From positions 1 through 42,644 of the forward strand of contig CASHSZ010000133.1 of NCBI GenBank assembly GCA_949358305.1: a stretch of DNA of 42,644 bases. Direction: 5' to 3'. The notes beneath the pieces are model-generated. The model saw only the letters and a list, made by a program, of their open reading frames with translations. It was not told the origin of the DNA and searched no databases. Both the position numbers and the translations under genes were made by a program. This document shows, one piece after another, positions 1 through 10,886 of this stretch (position 1 is the stretch's first letter; every line of letters begins with the position of its first letter). This DNA is from Strigamia acuminata (taxonomy: Eukaryota; Arthropoda; Chilopoda; Geophilomorpha; Linotaeniidae).

Positions 1-155
1 CATTCGGAGAGAGGCGAAGCAGGAGAAAGAAGTGGGAAGAACGCGAGTACAGGTGTTGGGAAAAGTTGACGCACACGTTGCACACGTCGTTCACGGGGGT
101 TCTCAGACGCGCTTTTGGTTGATTGTTCGTATAATATACATGTTTTTCGTTTTAG
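1..155 (+). other. upstream region and leader-intron end of the piggyBac gene
   Basis: No coding ORF is visible. A pyrimidine-rich tract ends in a 3' splice site (AG at 154-155) nine bases before the transposase ATG, so this stretch probably holds the end of a 5'-UTR intron. The leader exon may lie here or left of the window. Confidence 0.4.
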
Positions 156-164
156 ACGCGTTCG

Positions 165-2122
165 ATGCAACGACCACGAGGTCCGAGAACTAGACAAAGA
201 ACGTTGGTCGCCGTGGCTTGCGGTAGTGGCGCTGGAGCACCCGGACCACAACGCAGTGTTTTGAGAGTGTGTATCACCGCGGCCGACAGAAGGGCAGCCG
301 AGCTGGCCGCCGGGCGACAGCCCCGACTTCCGTCTCGATCGCAACACCCGCCACAACCGAGAGGGACAGCGACAAGGGCGCGCGCGCGGGTCCGCCCTCT
401 AACGCTCGATGAGTTTTATGTATATCTAGGGATCCACGTCTTGGCCGGCTACAACAAACAACCCGAATTGCGACACTACTGGTCGAGCAGCAACGTCGGC
501 GATCTCGGTGCACCGGCCGTTGGGCGAGCCATGACACACAAGAGGTTTCAGGAGATTTCGCGGTACCTTCATTACGGCACGCAACCGTCCTACCAACGGT
601 TGCACGTTACCGGCTCTGCACGCGGCCCCGATGGCGGCAGCACAACGGCGGAAAGGGTGTCATTTTTGAAAGAACGCGAACAGGACGACCGCGCGATGAA
701 AGTTCGCTTGTTCGCCGACCTGGTCAACAAACGCTTCCGCGCATGTCGGCAACCAAGGACGACGCTCTGCATTGACGAGTCGATGATCGCCTTCCGAGGT
801 CGATCAAAGATAAAAGTGCGTACATTTATTTATTTATTCATCCAGTTGTCTACATTTGTTCATTCGTTCGGCAAATTTCTTCCAGGTCTTCCAACCGGCC
901 AAACCCATCAAATGGGGATTTGAACTTTTCACGTTGTGCGAAGCGGGCACCGGCTACGTGCTGAACGACGAGGTGCACTTGGGTAAGCGCACCAAGATGT
1001 ATTTTGACCCGGACGAAGAGCCGGAACCAGAGTGAGTCAATTCATCGCCTTTTCTATTTTCACCTCGGATTGCTTTACTCCAAACTTGCTAGGTATCCGG
1101 GTAGTGTCCTCGGACGCATCGTCGTATACGTGGCCAGACACTATCTCGGCATGGGGTACACTATCGCCTGCGATAATCGATTTTCGTCCGCCGTGTTATT
1201 CGAACACCTCTTCACCCGCCACAACACCATGGCCGTGGGGACGCTGCGGGCCAATTCGGCCCAGATGCCATCAGATTTTTCGACACTCAGACGATATCAA
1301 GGCAACCGGAGAGGTAACGCATTTGCTCGGACGTGAACGCGCGTTTGATTCATTCAATTATTAATTTTTATTCTATCTATCTCTCTCATTTTTTTTTTTT
1401 TTTGTAGGCGATTTCATACAACGACAAAACGGTCGGTTGGTGCTCACTGCGTGGCGAGACACAACCACCGTGAGTTTGCTCAGTACGAACGTCGACCCAC
1501 TGTCAGCGGCCGGCCGTGTCTCGCGTCGTATCGGTGGCAGGAACGTGGATATTGCATGTCCGGCGCCCGCACTGTCCTACATCGAAAATTTTCATTGGGT
1601 AGACGTCTTGAACCGACTCGTCTCCTCATTCCACATCGGACGCCGGTCCAGTTATTGGCACCGATACTTCTTCTTTCAAAAGCTGAATCAAGGTGGGATC
1701 AAGGCCCCAATCTCTGATTATTATCATTATTGTTATCGTTACAATCTTAATCTCGACTCGTCGTTTTCCATTTATTCCCCGCAGTGTGTGTCAACGCCCG
1801 AATCAACATGCGCGAAGTCACAGCCTCCGCGCGCGGCGATCGATCGCAATTACAATTCCGAAGGGCACTTGTCGCTCAACTCTTGGCTCGGGAGAGGACG
1901 AGGACGACAACCACGGCCTCGCGCGCGGCCCTACCTACTGGACCCGTCGTCCATCGAATGGAGCGCGCGGGGAAAAGTTGTCGATGCGTGGTGTGTCGCG
2001 AGGTCCACAAAGAACGCCACGAGAGCAGTTTCTGGTGCGCTCCCTGCCGGACCCACCTATGTCGCCCACGCTACCGCAATTGTTTCCAACTCCACGAAGC
2101 CGGCGTGGGTAGATTGCCGTGA
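165..2122 (+). CDS. piggyBac-type transposase (DDE_Tnp_1_7), five exons
   Basis: My model joins 165-815, 886-1031, 1093-1313, 1408-1692 and 1785-2122, giving 546 aa with the frame kept across four GT..AG introns. PiggyBac transposases cut and paste DNA at TTAA sites. The first catalytic Asp lies in CIDESMIAFRGRS (about residue 204), the second in ACDNRFSS (about 293) and the third in HWVDVLNR (about 405). The usual second Asp of the GVDxxD motif is Asn. The C-terminus (exon 5) carries the Cys-rich zinc domain of the family (CRCVVC, then WCAPCRTHLC and NCFQLH). Length is close to the usual 550-600 aa. The start is the first ATG after a 3' splice site; an upstream coding exon outside the window is possible. 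No terminal inverted repeats or flanking TTAA were found, so it could be an autonomous element or a domesticated gene. Introns 1 and 3 carry TTTA- or T-rich acceptor tracts. Confidence 0.9.
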
Positions 2123-2357
2123 TTTTCTATGCTCTTTTGTTTGTAAAACTAAATAAATAAATAAATAAATAAACTTTTATGATTTCCACCAGAACATGTA
2201 ACAATTTTTTTTTATCTATTTATCGTGTGATAGATGCAGCGGTGGCGATGATGAGATGACAATAATAATAGTAATAATAATAATAATAATTAAAATAAGA
2301 ATGGGCATCAATTGACTCGTTGGTCTCGCGTCGGTTTTTGTATCGTCCGAGTCGCCC
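2123..2357. other. convergent intergenic region with microsatellites
   Basis: AAATA repeats directly after the transposase stop supply AATAAA-like polyadenylation signals. An AAT-rich microsatellite lies near 2260-2292. The region separates two convergent genes. Confidence 0.6.
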
Positions 2358-3711
2358 TCAAATTGTTTCGGGTTTTTCTGGTTGCTCGGTTTGAATGGCT
2401 TTGTCAAAAAGATCCGGGGGGCGACTCAACTTTGGAAACGACCCCTAAAAAGAGAGAGAGAATGAAGGGGGGGGAAAAAAAAAAAAAAAAAAAAAAAGAA
2501 AGAGAAAGAAAGAAAGAGATAGATACACTCACGAATCTGGCGATCAACCGCGAACTCCGTTCTTGGTTACGTCGAATTTGCCACTCCTTCCGCAACCGGT
2601 CTTTGAGACTTTCCACCAGCACTTCGAGCGCCTCTATCTTCGCGGCCCGAACCCCTAGCTCCGTTGAATTATTTTTCAACTGCTCCGCATAACCTCCTAC
2701 ATACCGGGCCCACGATACTCCTTGTCCGGGTGGGCGCATTGCCCATTCCCGCTGCTGCCTCAGGTCTTCTTTGCGACACTTCTTTTGCCTCTTTAGGTCC
2801 TTTTCGCGCCACTCCTCCAACTGAATTTTTTTTTCTCGCTCCAGTTGCGCGAGACGCAATTGTAATTGATGCTCCTCATATTCCTTATGGTATTTCAATT
2901 GTTGTCGGTATTCTTTTTGGTGCCACGCATCCAGATCTTTCATCCTCTCTGTGATCATCAATTTTTCTTTTTCCTCCAGTTGCCCTCGAAGCGATCCTAT
3001 CTCTCGCTTCAACTCCCCCAACTCGTCATCCACGACTCGACGCAACTGTCGCTGCTCCTCTCGTGTTTGTTGAATTTGCGCCAATAGAAACCGCGCGCTC
3101 ATTGATTCTCCATTTTCTCGCTCTTCCTCTCCAATCGCGCGTTTCCGTTTCTCTCCAATCGCGCGTTCCCAATCCTCTCCAATCGCGCGTTCCAAATCCT
3201 CTCCAATCGCGCGTTCCAGATCTTCTCCAATCGCGCGTTTCCGATTCTCCTCAATCGCGAGTTCCCGTTCCATCTCGACATCTTCTCCCATCGCGGGTCG
3301 CTCATCTCCTCCTCCTCCCTCGCATGGTACTTCTACCTCAACCACCCCAATCTAGAGACACAGACCAGTAGATGGGTAAGTAAGTAAGTAAATGGACGAA
3401 TTAATGGATCGAGGTGAACCAAGGCACGACATTACAGATTCTCACTTCGATTTCGTGTTCCTCTTTAGCACTGCACAACGGTGCGTCGTTGACGTTGGCG
3501 GCGGCGGCGACAATAGTGAGGGTGGCGTCATCGTCCCCTTCCTCGTCATCGACCTGGAAATAATTAATCAATCAAATCAGAAAAATATGCACATACGCGC
3601 CGTACCACTCCGTTTAATAGCCCGGGTTCATAAGGATGTAAACGCGCTTACCACGATAACGGGAATAGGTGGCCATCTTGGTCGCCTCTCTTCTTCACGC
3701 TTCGGTTCCAT
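2358..3711 (-). CDS. coiled-coil protein with octapeptide repeats, four exons, unrecognised family
   Basis: Minus-strand model: 3652-3711, 3446-3553, 2533-3351 and 2358-2444, all introns phase 0, 357 aa. The first exon starts with ATG immediately after a 3' splice site (distance 0). Exon 1 is short and basic/Pro-rich. Exon 2 is acidic (VDDEEGDDD). Exon 3 has about five copies of an eight-residue repeat (RAIGEDLE type), then a long highly charged region rich in Glu, Lys, Arg and Gln, with Trp/Tyr at intervals, that reads as a coiled coil (about residues 135-300). Exon 4 ends with a short Pro-rich tail. There is no signal peptide or membrane segment. The intron between exons 3 and 4 is T-rich on the sense strand. 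Function is unknown; a structural or scaffold role is only a guess from composition. Confidence 0.75.
3127..3272 (-). repeat. in-frame 24-bp tandem repeat
   Basis: About five copies of a 24-base unit encode RAIGEDLE-like octapeptides inside the coiled-coil gene at 2.4-3.7 kb. Copies differ at a few bases, so the array is not brand new, and all copies keep the frame. Confidence 0.85.
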
Positions 3712-3945
3712 CTGAAAACGGACAATTTCGACACCGCTGAGAGAATAAAACGACGATGGTGGTGGCAACATCAATGTTGGTTCGTTGTGCCACGAGTTTC
3801 CGGTTGTTGGGAAAGTAGAATAGTTGGACCACTCGCTGTGTGACGCCGTCGAGCGAGGGGGCAGCCACACGTGCGCGGCGAACTGAAATGTCGTGACACT
3901 ACGGCGCTATGACGCGATACCTAGTGACACTAATTGCAAACAAAA

Positions 3946-3947
<2 letters not shown>

Positions 3948-4008
<61 letters not shown>
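3948..4008 (+). repeat. (CAA)n microsatellite
   Basis: About 20 near-perfect CAA units in an intergenic position. Confidence 0.95.
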
Positions 4009-4050
4009 ACAACAAACAACAACACCGATAACGGCGACCTTTTATCGTCG

Positions 4051-4133
4051 GCCCAGGTGGTCGAGTGGGTAGTCACCCGCCTTACGGAGTCGTGGGTCGT
4101 GGGTTCGAGTCTCGACTCTCCCGAATTTTCGTT
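4051..4133 (+). repeat. tRNA-derived SINE head
   Basis: Shows a tRNA-like internal promoter: box A-like GTGGTCGAGTGGGT at about 4057-4070 and box B-like GGGTTCGAGTC at 4101-4111. The ends do not pair into an acceptor stem, so it is read as a SINE head and not a functional tRNA. A related copy lies on the minus strand at 25.13-25.21 kb. Confidence 0.6.
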
Positions 4134-4378
4134 TCAGTCGATCTTCTTCATATCTACGGGATAAATATTCAAAAAAGACGATGTGTACGTGCCATTACAC
4201 ATACTCCCTTCCCCAGGGCCTGTGGGAGGGGGGGGAGGGGTCGAAAGATTTGATCCCTTTTATTTATTTACTTATTTTTTTTTTGGTTTTATTTAATTTA
4301 TTTACGTTTTAAACTACTTATTCAGTCGTCGTAACTAAACGACGAACGGATCTCTCATCTGTTTTGTTTCTCTATGAT

Positions 4379-4381
4379 ATT

Positions 4382-4432
<51 letters not shown>

Positions 4433-4441
4433 TCTATCTAT

Positions 4442-4484
<43 letters not shown>
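4379..4484 (+). repeat. (TTTA)n microsatellite
   Basis: About 26 TTTA units with one short TCTA interruption. Confidence 0.95.
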
Positions 4485-4486
<2 letters not shown>

Positions 4487-4769
4487 TTTTTTTTTTAAAT
4501 TTTTGAAGGGTTCCACCAACGCCACATCCATCTACTATGTCGTACAAGATCGGAAAACCTCCCGGAGCGGTGACGGAAGCGGATAGTCACGGTCACGCAA
4601 TTAGGCGCTCGGTCACGCGCGCGATTATTGCGTTTTATCCATTTTTTCACATCTTTTATTCAAATTTAATAAAATGTCACACTGAATCGATCGAATGCAT
4701 TAGTTTAATGGACCGAACGAAAATAAAATTCTACAAACTTTTTCCATAATTTGAGAAAAAGGAAAGAGA

Positions 4770-4771
<2 letters not shown>

Positions 4772-4804
<33 letters not shown>
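4772..4804 (+). repeat. (AC)n microsatellite
   Basis: About 16 AC units. Confidence 0.95.
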
Positions 4805-4812
<8 letters not shown>

Positions 4813-4931
4813 CGAAGTGAAACAATTGCAAAACAGACAAATAAATAAATAAATGGACGAATGAACCGAATAAATGAATAAACTGAACAGCAAATAAAGT
4901 TTTGTTCCTTTAGGCGCACCCCCTCCCCCCC

Positions 4932-5481
4932 CTAATACTCCATCGAAACATCACTGTCGTTGATAGTCTTTCCGGCATCCTTTCCCCTCCCGTCGCCATC
5001 TTCTTTTCCATCGCCTTCGCTTTCCTCCTCCTCTTCGATCTTCTCCAGGCGCTCTCGCCACCTCGCTTCCATACCCAACACAACTCTCTCCGTTCTTGCC
5101 ATCATCTCCTCGAATCCTTTTGCCACCGTCTTCTCGATCCTCCTCATCCTTTTCATCACCGCCTTCTCAATCTTGTCCGCAACTATTCTTTCCACCTTCT
5201 TGGCACCTGGTGTCCTTGGTGTCAAGAGCGACCTCTGAAAAACGAGGAAAGAGAATTAACGAATACACAAATAAATAGGTGGGCGATAATTTTGATAGAA
5301 TACTGACCCTTCTTCTTTTTGCGGGAGTGCCCGCTTTCTTCGAATCCACCGAGCGACGTTTATTAGACGCCCCGGAACAAATGATCGTCGACGGCGGCGG
5401 GGAACTACCGATCGTCGACGGCGGCGACTTATAGTCGACGCACTGCAAAATGGAGACAGGAGACGACATGGTGGGTTCCAT
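4932..5481 (-). CDS. A1: small coiled-coil protein with NLS and acidic tail (family A)
   Basis: Minus-strand model: 5308-5481 and 4932-5234, phase-0 intron, 158 aa. Exon 1 is Ser/Pro-rich and ends in a basic cluster (AKRRR) resembling a nuclear localisation signal, exactly at the exon junction. Exon 2 is an amphipathic charged helix (about residues 70-125), then a Glu/Asp-rich segment and the terminal motif NDSDVSMEY. The chosen ATG lies five bases after a probable 3' splice site (GAAG at 5487-5490); an ATG four codons upstream at 5493 is the alternative. A2 (20.0 kb) and A3 (25.5 kb) share the two-exon layout, intron phase, basic exon-1 end, coiled coil and acidic tail; A3 ends GGSDLSMEL. 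It is divergent from H. Function is unknown; a nuclear oligomeric protein is an inference. Confidence 0.75.
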
Positions 5482-5976
5482 TTTTTCTTCCATGAAAAAA
5501 AAAATAAAAAAAAAAAAAGTAATAAAGTGAAAACAAAACACGCGGGATTATGGTTTTAATGTCGGGAACCTGGAAATCGAGACGCCATTTTTGTCAACGA
5601 AACGTTATATTTTATTACGTTTCAATAACGAGAATGGCCACTTTTGACTGACTAAAAAATTGATAAAAACGATAATTTATGACGAAAAGAAAAAGAAAGA
5701 AAAGACGCTATTCCGGTACTGGGAACCGGGAATTCCCGAAAAAAGAGAAAACAAAAACCCCGCGCGAGACGTTAAACTCAATATCGCTTGGTTTCTGTTG
5801 GCGGCGACGACAACAACAACGTGGGGCGGAAAAATAAAAAATGGCTACGCGCGTGGCTCGCCAAATTCCACGTGGATATGCGTTTGGGCGCGTGTTTGGA
5901 CGTGCATTTAGGAGTGCGGGTGGGCGAGTTTTGTGTGTGTATGTGTGTATGTGAATATGTGAAATGGTTAACTTAC

Positions 5977-6315
5977 CTTTTAACGTTCTCACACGGTTGG
6001 TCGACAGTGAGCGAGTGTGAGCAAGTGAGTGGATGAGTCCACGCGACAGATGGCGGCAACGGCCAAACTTATTTATTTATTTTATTTTATTTTATTTTAT
6101 TTTATTTTTTTTTTTCTTTTTCTTTTTCTTTTAATTAATTAATTTATCAATTATTTTAATAATTCACCAATAAATATTTTTTCTTTAATTTTCACCCATT
6201 TTATTTTTCAAACACGCGCGGTTGTATACACGCGACGCTAGCGACGCGTTTAACCCGGTGTCGGAACCATTAACCACAGCGAAGCAAACGAAGCACCTCG
6301 ACTCGCGCATTTACC
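5977..6315. promoter_or_regulatory. divergent promoter and leader exons of A1 (-) and H (+)
   Basis: On the minus strand a good donor (AAAAG|GTAAGTTAACC) ends a probable A1 leader exon at 5977. On the plus strand TTTACC|GTAAGT ends a probable H leader exon at 6315. Between them lies CAGATGGCGGCAAC near 6046, similar to CATCTGGCGACAAC near 26.91 kb between A3 and G. A run of TTTTA repeats (about 6068-6105) is also present. No TATA box is obvious. Confidence 0.4.
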
Positions 6316-6799
6316 GTAAGTAAACAATCGATTGTTTCCGGAGGGAATTTGTCCGAATTGAATCAATTCGGCAATTTATCGATCGAGGGTTTGAACAATT
6401 GTTCGATAGACGAATTTGAGGAGGAGCGAACAAACAAACAAATAATTAGACAGACGGGCGCGATGAAGCGTAGCGAGTGTTTCTCGCCTCCGCGTTGACG
6501 GAACGCGACATACATACCAGATTTCGGCAACAACTGTGGCACAATAACTCGAAAACCAACGTCCAATCTAGCCTGACCGAACAACGCAAAACAAAACACT
6601 ACAAAATCAATCAAAATAACAAACAAATAGACGGTAAATTTAAAAATTCAAAACAAACAGAATTTCCAATTTCAAGTTGTTAAATCATCCTCGGTGCAGT
6701 GTTATTGCCGACATCGGGTTTATATGTTCCGTCAACATGCATCCCAGCTTCGACTCAAGTTTCTTCTCCGCTTATTTCGTTCAACTTTTATTATCTTTT

Positions 6800-6930
<131 letters not shown>

Positions 6931-6953
6931 TTTTTTATATTTTTGTTTCCTAG

Positions 6954-7131
6954 ATGGCAGACAGTGATGATGAACGATCGCGTCGAATCCGAGGACGGGG
7001 TAGGGCGGCGTGGAGGGGTGTCCCCTCGATTAACGAGATGTGGGCGTCGCCCCTACCCCGCCCTCAGCAGTTCGCACTTAGACGCGACGCCCAACCGAGG
7101 TGAGTAAATTGCAAATTGACACGATTGGTCG

Positions 7132-7166
<35 letters not shown>

Positions 7167-7457
7167 TATTTATTTATTCTTTGTTGCAGCCTTCCGCCGC
7201 CACCACGGCCGCCGATAATGCGACATCGAATTGCGGCACTTCGTGCGTCGGCGGAGGCGGAAGGACGCGCGCGTGCAACTGCGCGCGCGACCGGGTCGGT
7301 TGAGTTTGCCGCCCAAGTGCGGGACCCGGCGTTGTCCTTGGTCATGGTGGCCACGGCGGCTGCCGCAGCGGCCATGACTCTGTCGCAGTCGACCAGAGCG
7401 ACACGGGAGTCGGTGGCGGCTGGTGGCAGGGGTCGTCGCGTCGGCCAACGTCACTGA
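6954..7457 (+). CDS. H: Pro/Arg/Ala-rich protein, two exons, probable frameshift
   Basis: Model: 6954-7099 and 7190-7457, phase-2 intron, 137 aa. ATG lies directly after a 3' splice site (CCTAG|ATG). Exon 1 is acidic then Arg/Gly-rich (SRRIRGRGRAAWRG). Exon 2 begins Pro-rich (LPPPPRPPIMR) and becomes very Ala-rich. The frame closes at 7457, but another frame from about 7413 to 7584 carries on the same Ala/Glu/Val-rich composition (VVASANVTDPNVVAAIEEAV), which suggests a small indel around 7400-7430. The copy may be broken, or the sequence may contain an error. G and F share the phase-2 AG|G junctions, a short first exon, the Pro/Arg-rich character and a P-I/P-M-R motif. No known domain is seen. 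Confidence 0.6.
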
Positions 7458-7584
7458 CCCCAACGTCGTGGCCGCCATTGAAGAGGCTGTCGATGCCGCC
7501 GTAGCCTCATCCGAAGCAGCCGAGGAGGTGCGACGGGCAACTTTGTTCGCGGCCGAGATGGCAACTCGTCACTTTAATTTTTAA

Positions 7585-8586
7585 TTTTTTTTTTTCCTTT
7601 TTTTTTTTGTAAACAACTCGTTTTTATATATATATATATATATTTCTTTATTTTTTTGTGAATAAATCATTTTTAATTTTTCAAATCGTTTTCAATTTTA
7701 ATTTTAATTTTCATAATCATATTTAATCATTAAAACTCGTTTGTAATTAACATGCACATGTTAAATTATCTATCGATTATTTTTTTAAATCAATATTGTT
7801 AAAATTCAGCATTAAATAAACAAACATAACATAACATCTTTTATACCAGACTAATCGAGATTCAAACAAACAAACACGCAAATATTAAATGCTACCACAC
7901 CAAAACTAAAATAAAACTGCAAGTTGTAAACTCAGAAAAATATAAATTATTATTTTTTATCAGAAGTATTAAATATAAGCAAAAAAAAAAATTAGTTTCG
8001 ATCCGGAAAACTGTTTGAAATCTAATAAAATTAAAAAAAAAAAAACAAAAAAAAAACAAACAAGCACAAAAAGAAATAAAATCGGTGTGTTTTAAACGCA
8101 GAACCATGCTTGATTGTTAAAAAGAACAACACCGTAATCAAAAACAACACCAAGAACACCGAAATTATTGTCAGATTAGTAATTCGCTGTGAATGACCGT
8201 TGATTGTTTTGGAACGCTGTCCGCAATTTTTAGCGTTTCTCCGCGCGGACGTGAAGAGGGCGCCACTCGTGTGACCGAAACAACGACGACACCAAACACA
8301 CTGACGTCGAGAATTCGAGTAGCTTCGCTGTTTTGTCAGAGTCCACTCGAACCAGACTCGACGTGGACGAGGCTGCCACATTCCACGTGTGCGAGAGAAG
8401 ACATCGTTGTGATTGGGGGTGCCGAAAAATGATGCGCTCGAACAACGAACAACACGATTGCGTCGCTATCAAACACCGACGTGCCCATTTGTCTGTAAAA
8501 AAAAGAACGAGTTTTAAAGGAGTGAAATAAATTAAAATTAAATTTGAAACATGTATTCGTACATTTGAGGAGCAGATTAGGCGAAT
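7585..8586. other. AT-rich intergenic region with a thymidine-kinase-like remnant
   Basis: Mostly AT-rich sequence with a TA run near 7626-7643 and A-tracts around 7980-8060. The only gene-like signal is the thymidine-kinase-like fragment at about 8353-8432. Confidence 0.6.
8353..8432 (+). pseudogene. thymidine-kinase C-terminal fragment (degraded)
   Basis: One frame reads EDIVVIGGAEK followed by a stop. This matches, with one conservative change, the segment next to the zinc-binding end of type II thymidine kinases, and the segment EDVVVIGGAEK found in the shifted frame of the copy at 28.7 kb. About 28 bases upstream another frame gives an EAA triplet, as in the kinase. No P-loop or rest of the enzyme is present. 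It lies just downstream of H, as the longer copy lies just downstream of G. Chance similarity is possible because the match is short. Confidence 0.5.
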
Positions 8587-9562
8587 TCACTTTTTCTTTC
8601 CGGCGCTCGACTTTCCCTTTCCTTTCCTCTTTCTCTTGCTCCTTGCCCGTTTCTCTTTCTCCTTCCTCGCCAGTTTCTTTTCTTCGTCTTCGTCCTCATC
8701 ACTTTCCGCATCGTCCTCAAATTCAGAGTTTCTGTAATCTTCGTCGTCGTCTTCTTTTTCCTCTTCACACCTTTCGCCTGTTTCACGCTCTTCTTCCCGG
8801 CGTCTCTTTTCTTCACACCCGTCGTTCTCGGGCTCGTCGACGACAACAAACCTCTCCTTCATCAGCACCTCATCACCGAACGAGAAATCTTTATTCTGCA
8901 AATAAAACGGGAAAATCAATATCTGAAAAGTGTCGACGTAGACGCGCGCGGTAGATTCACTCACCAACATGTCGTTCCATTGGTTTAACATCCCCAGCAT
9001 CCGGAGTAAGTGGGTCTTGATGTCGGGATCGTCCCAATACTAAAAAAAAATAAAAAATAAAAAAAATATATACATAAATAAATAAATAAAAATAAAAATA
9101 AAAATAAAAATATATATACTTGTTCCGCCTGAACCTGAGCCCGTATCGTAAAGAGCAGGATAGTAAGCGAATGGATGGAGAACCGCATGCTCCCGTCGCG
9201 AAAGATTTTCATTTCGTGGCTAGCGTCCCAATAGTTGGGATCGTTGTTGGGTTCGCTGCCCCCTTCCGCAACGGGAACCACCCTCGATCGCAACACCCGT
9301 TCCTCTTCCTGCGCATCGCCTCGTTGAAAAGATGATGAACGTGACGCCGAATCACCGTCGTTGTCGTCGTCGTCGTCGTCGTCGTTGTCTCCGACGCGCT
9401 CTCCCTCTCCCTCTCCCATCCCCGGTGCCCATGCAGTGCGATATCTGTGTTTGACCAACCAGTGGTCCTCTAGTCGGTCAACCACAGGCCTCGCAATGCA
9501 GAATGGGCACCGTTTCAGGGCCTTGTGCATTTTTTTCAACTTCTAGGAAACAGAGGAAAAAA

Positions 9563-9593
<31 letters not shown>

Positions 9594-10587
9594 AACGAAT
9601 CGACTAATTGATTAAATACCCACCGGCAACAGGAGATCGGGTCTACGCGAATAGTCCCGCAGATGCTTCCTAACTCTCTTGGAGATTTCATCCTCGCGCT
9701 TAACTGCGTCTAGGTGGTGATGTTGGCGCCAATGGCGGTACGCGTCCTCGCTAAAACGCCCGTATTTCGACACCCCTAAGGTACGCGGGAGAGGAAAGGA
9801 AAAAAAAAAAAATAAAAAAAAAAATAAAAATTAGACAAAAAATAAACAAACAAATAAACAAATGTATGTTTCTCATTACCCGGTTGTTTGGCGCACAGAG
9901 CACAATAGAACGACTTCCCGCCCTCTGTCCGGAGTTTTTCTCCCTTCTTTCCTTTCCCTCCACCCTGGCGTCGTTGCCGTGTTGGCACCGCCCCCGTCTC
10001 CACCTCCCCCACCTTCCGGAGCACCCATTCCTGAAATTCTCCGAACCGTCGATCCAACTCCATCGAAAAGTTGGACGGAAGGTTGGACGGAAGCCCACTC
10101 GGTCCTGCCCTGCCAGACGGCACCACCGAGCCCTGGGATGCAGATGCCTTTCGTATCTGAAAGAAATGGAAGGAACGATTGAACAAACGATCAAAGACAA
10201 ATAGACCAGACAGGTTACCTTTTCCGTCGACCGCCGCGTGACTCGAGTCTCCGACCTTTTCGACGCGGGTTCCCATGACGGTGATGCGGGCCGCTTCGAC
10301 GCGGATCTTCGCGGCTTGGCGATGACACGCGCCAGTTGCTGTTCTTGCGGCGGCGGGGGGGCGATGGGCGCAGATGGTGGCACGGTGAAACACGGCGTCG
10401 ACATAACCGGGCACGGCGCCGACACGACAGGACGTGGCATTGGTGTGAGGATCGGCAATTGCAGCCGTTCCAACCTCACGACGGGGCACATTAAAGGCAT
10501 TTTGCCTAATGTCGCCGTTGGTTGAAGTGGTGGCGACCGCGGCGGTGACAGGTCTGGTGACGACGGGACCGTCACAACGCTTGGCAT
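8587..10587 (-). CDS. E: two-zinc-finger nuclear-type protein, six exons
   Basis: Minus-strand model: 10219-10587, 9880-10156, 9624-9775, 9120-9542, 8965-9039 and 8587-8895, 534 aa. The start is the first ATG after a 3' splice site at 10621; an earlier coding exon is possible. Order of parts: Pro/Ser/Thr-rich N-terminus; basic segment (KPRRSASKRPASPS); amphipathic stretch (SMELDRRFGEFQEWVLRKV); finger 1 (CALC, with RHWRQHHH supplying His after an intron); finger 2 (CPFC, then LEDHWLVKHRY); Asp-rich run; YWDDPDIKTHLLRML exon; Glu/Asp-rich region; strongly Lys/Arg-rich C-terminus. Nucleic-acid binding is inferred. The gene at 36.1 kb has the same two fingers with the same intron phases, proving paralogy within this window. 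All introns carry AAATA runs on the plus strand, i.e. TTTAT on the sense strand. Confidence 0.8.
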
Positions 10588-10886
10588 CGTCCAAGTGCAA
10601 CCTGATGTGCTGGGCAACGACTGGAGAAAAAAAAAAAATAAATAAATGAATAAACGAACAAACAGACGGGCAAATAAATATACGATATTGCACGTCGAAT
10701 CCAAGTTTGTGCGCGGGTCGGATTCATACGATCAATCCGCTCAATGCGCGCGCGGCAAATTAAATTTGCAGGTTAAATTATAGTGCGCGCGCGGGAATTA
10801 TTAATTTACGTCAAATCAACGTGATCGCTTTTCAATTTCAAATTGGAACGCGATCACGTTGATTGTCAAAATAAAATGGTCAGTTA
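10588..10886. other. intergenic region with inverted repeat
   Basis: Contains the probable leader-intron end of gene E (3' splice site at 10621-10622), GCGCGCG-containing AT-rich segments at 10745-10800, and a hairpin at 10815-10863. No ORF is credible. Confidence 0.5.
10815..10863. repeat. perfect 14-bp inverted repeat with further partial pairing inside
   Basis: ATCAACGTGATCGC at 10815-10828 is exactly complementary to 10850-10863. The 21-base spacer contains imperfectly complementary TTCAATTT / AAATTGGAA, so the whole could fold as one hairpin of about 20 pairs. It lies 24 bp beyond the stop codon of the next gene upstream on the minus strand. Confidence 0.8.

Larger units (their letters stand above)
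3712..4931. other. intergenic region rich in simple repeats
   Basis: No convincing gene. It holds a CAA array (about 3948-4008), a tRNA-like SINE head (4051-4133), a long TTTA array (4379-4484) and an AC array (4772-4804). ORFs reported here translate the arrays (poly-Gln, FIYL repeats) and are not credible proteins. Confidence 0.7.

Noticed and set aside
4051-4133. tRNA gene
   Set aside because: Boxes A and B are present but the ends do not form an acceptor stem, and a similar copy at 25.13 kb differs in the anticodon region, as in SINE heads.
3934-4164. Poly-Gln ORF
   Set aside because: It only translates the CAA microsatellite and then runs into a SINE head.
4374-4586. FIYL-repeat hydrophobic ORFs (also 6677-7107 and 14549-14830)
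   Set aside because: They are translations of TTTA arrays in introns or intergenic DNA.
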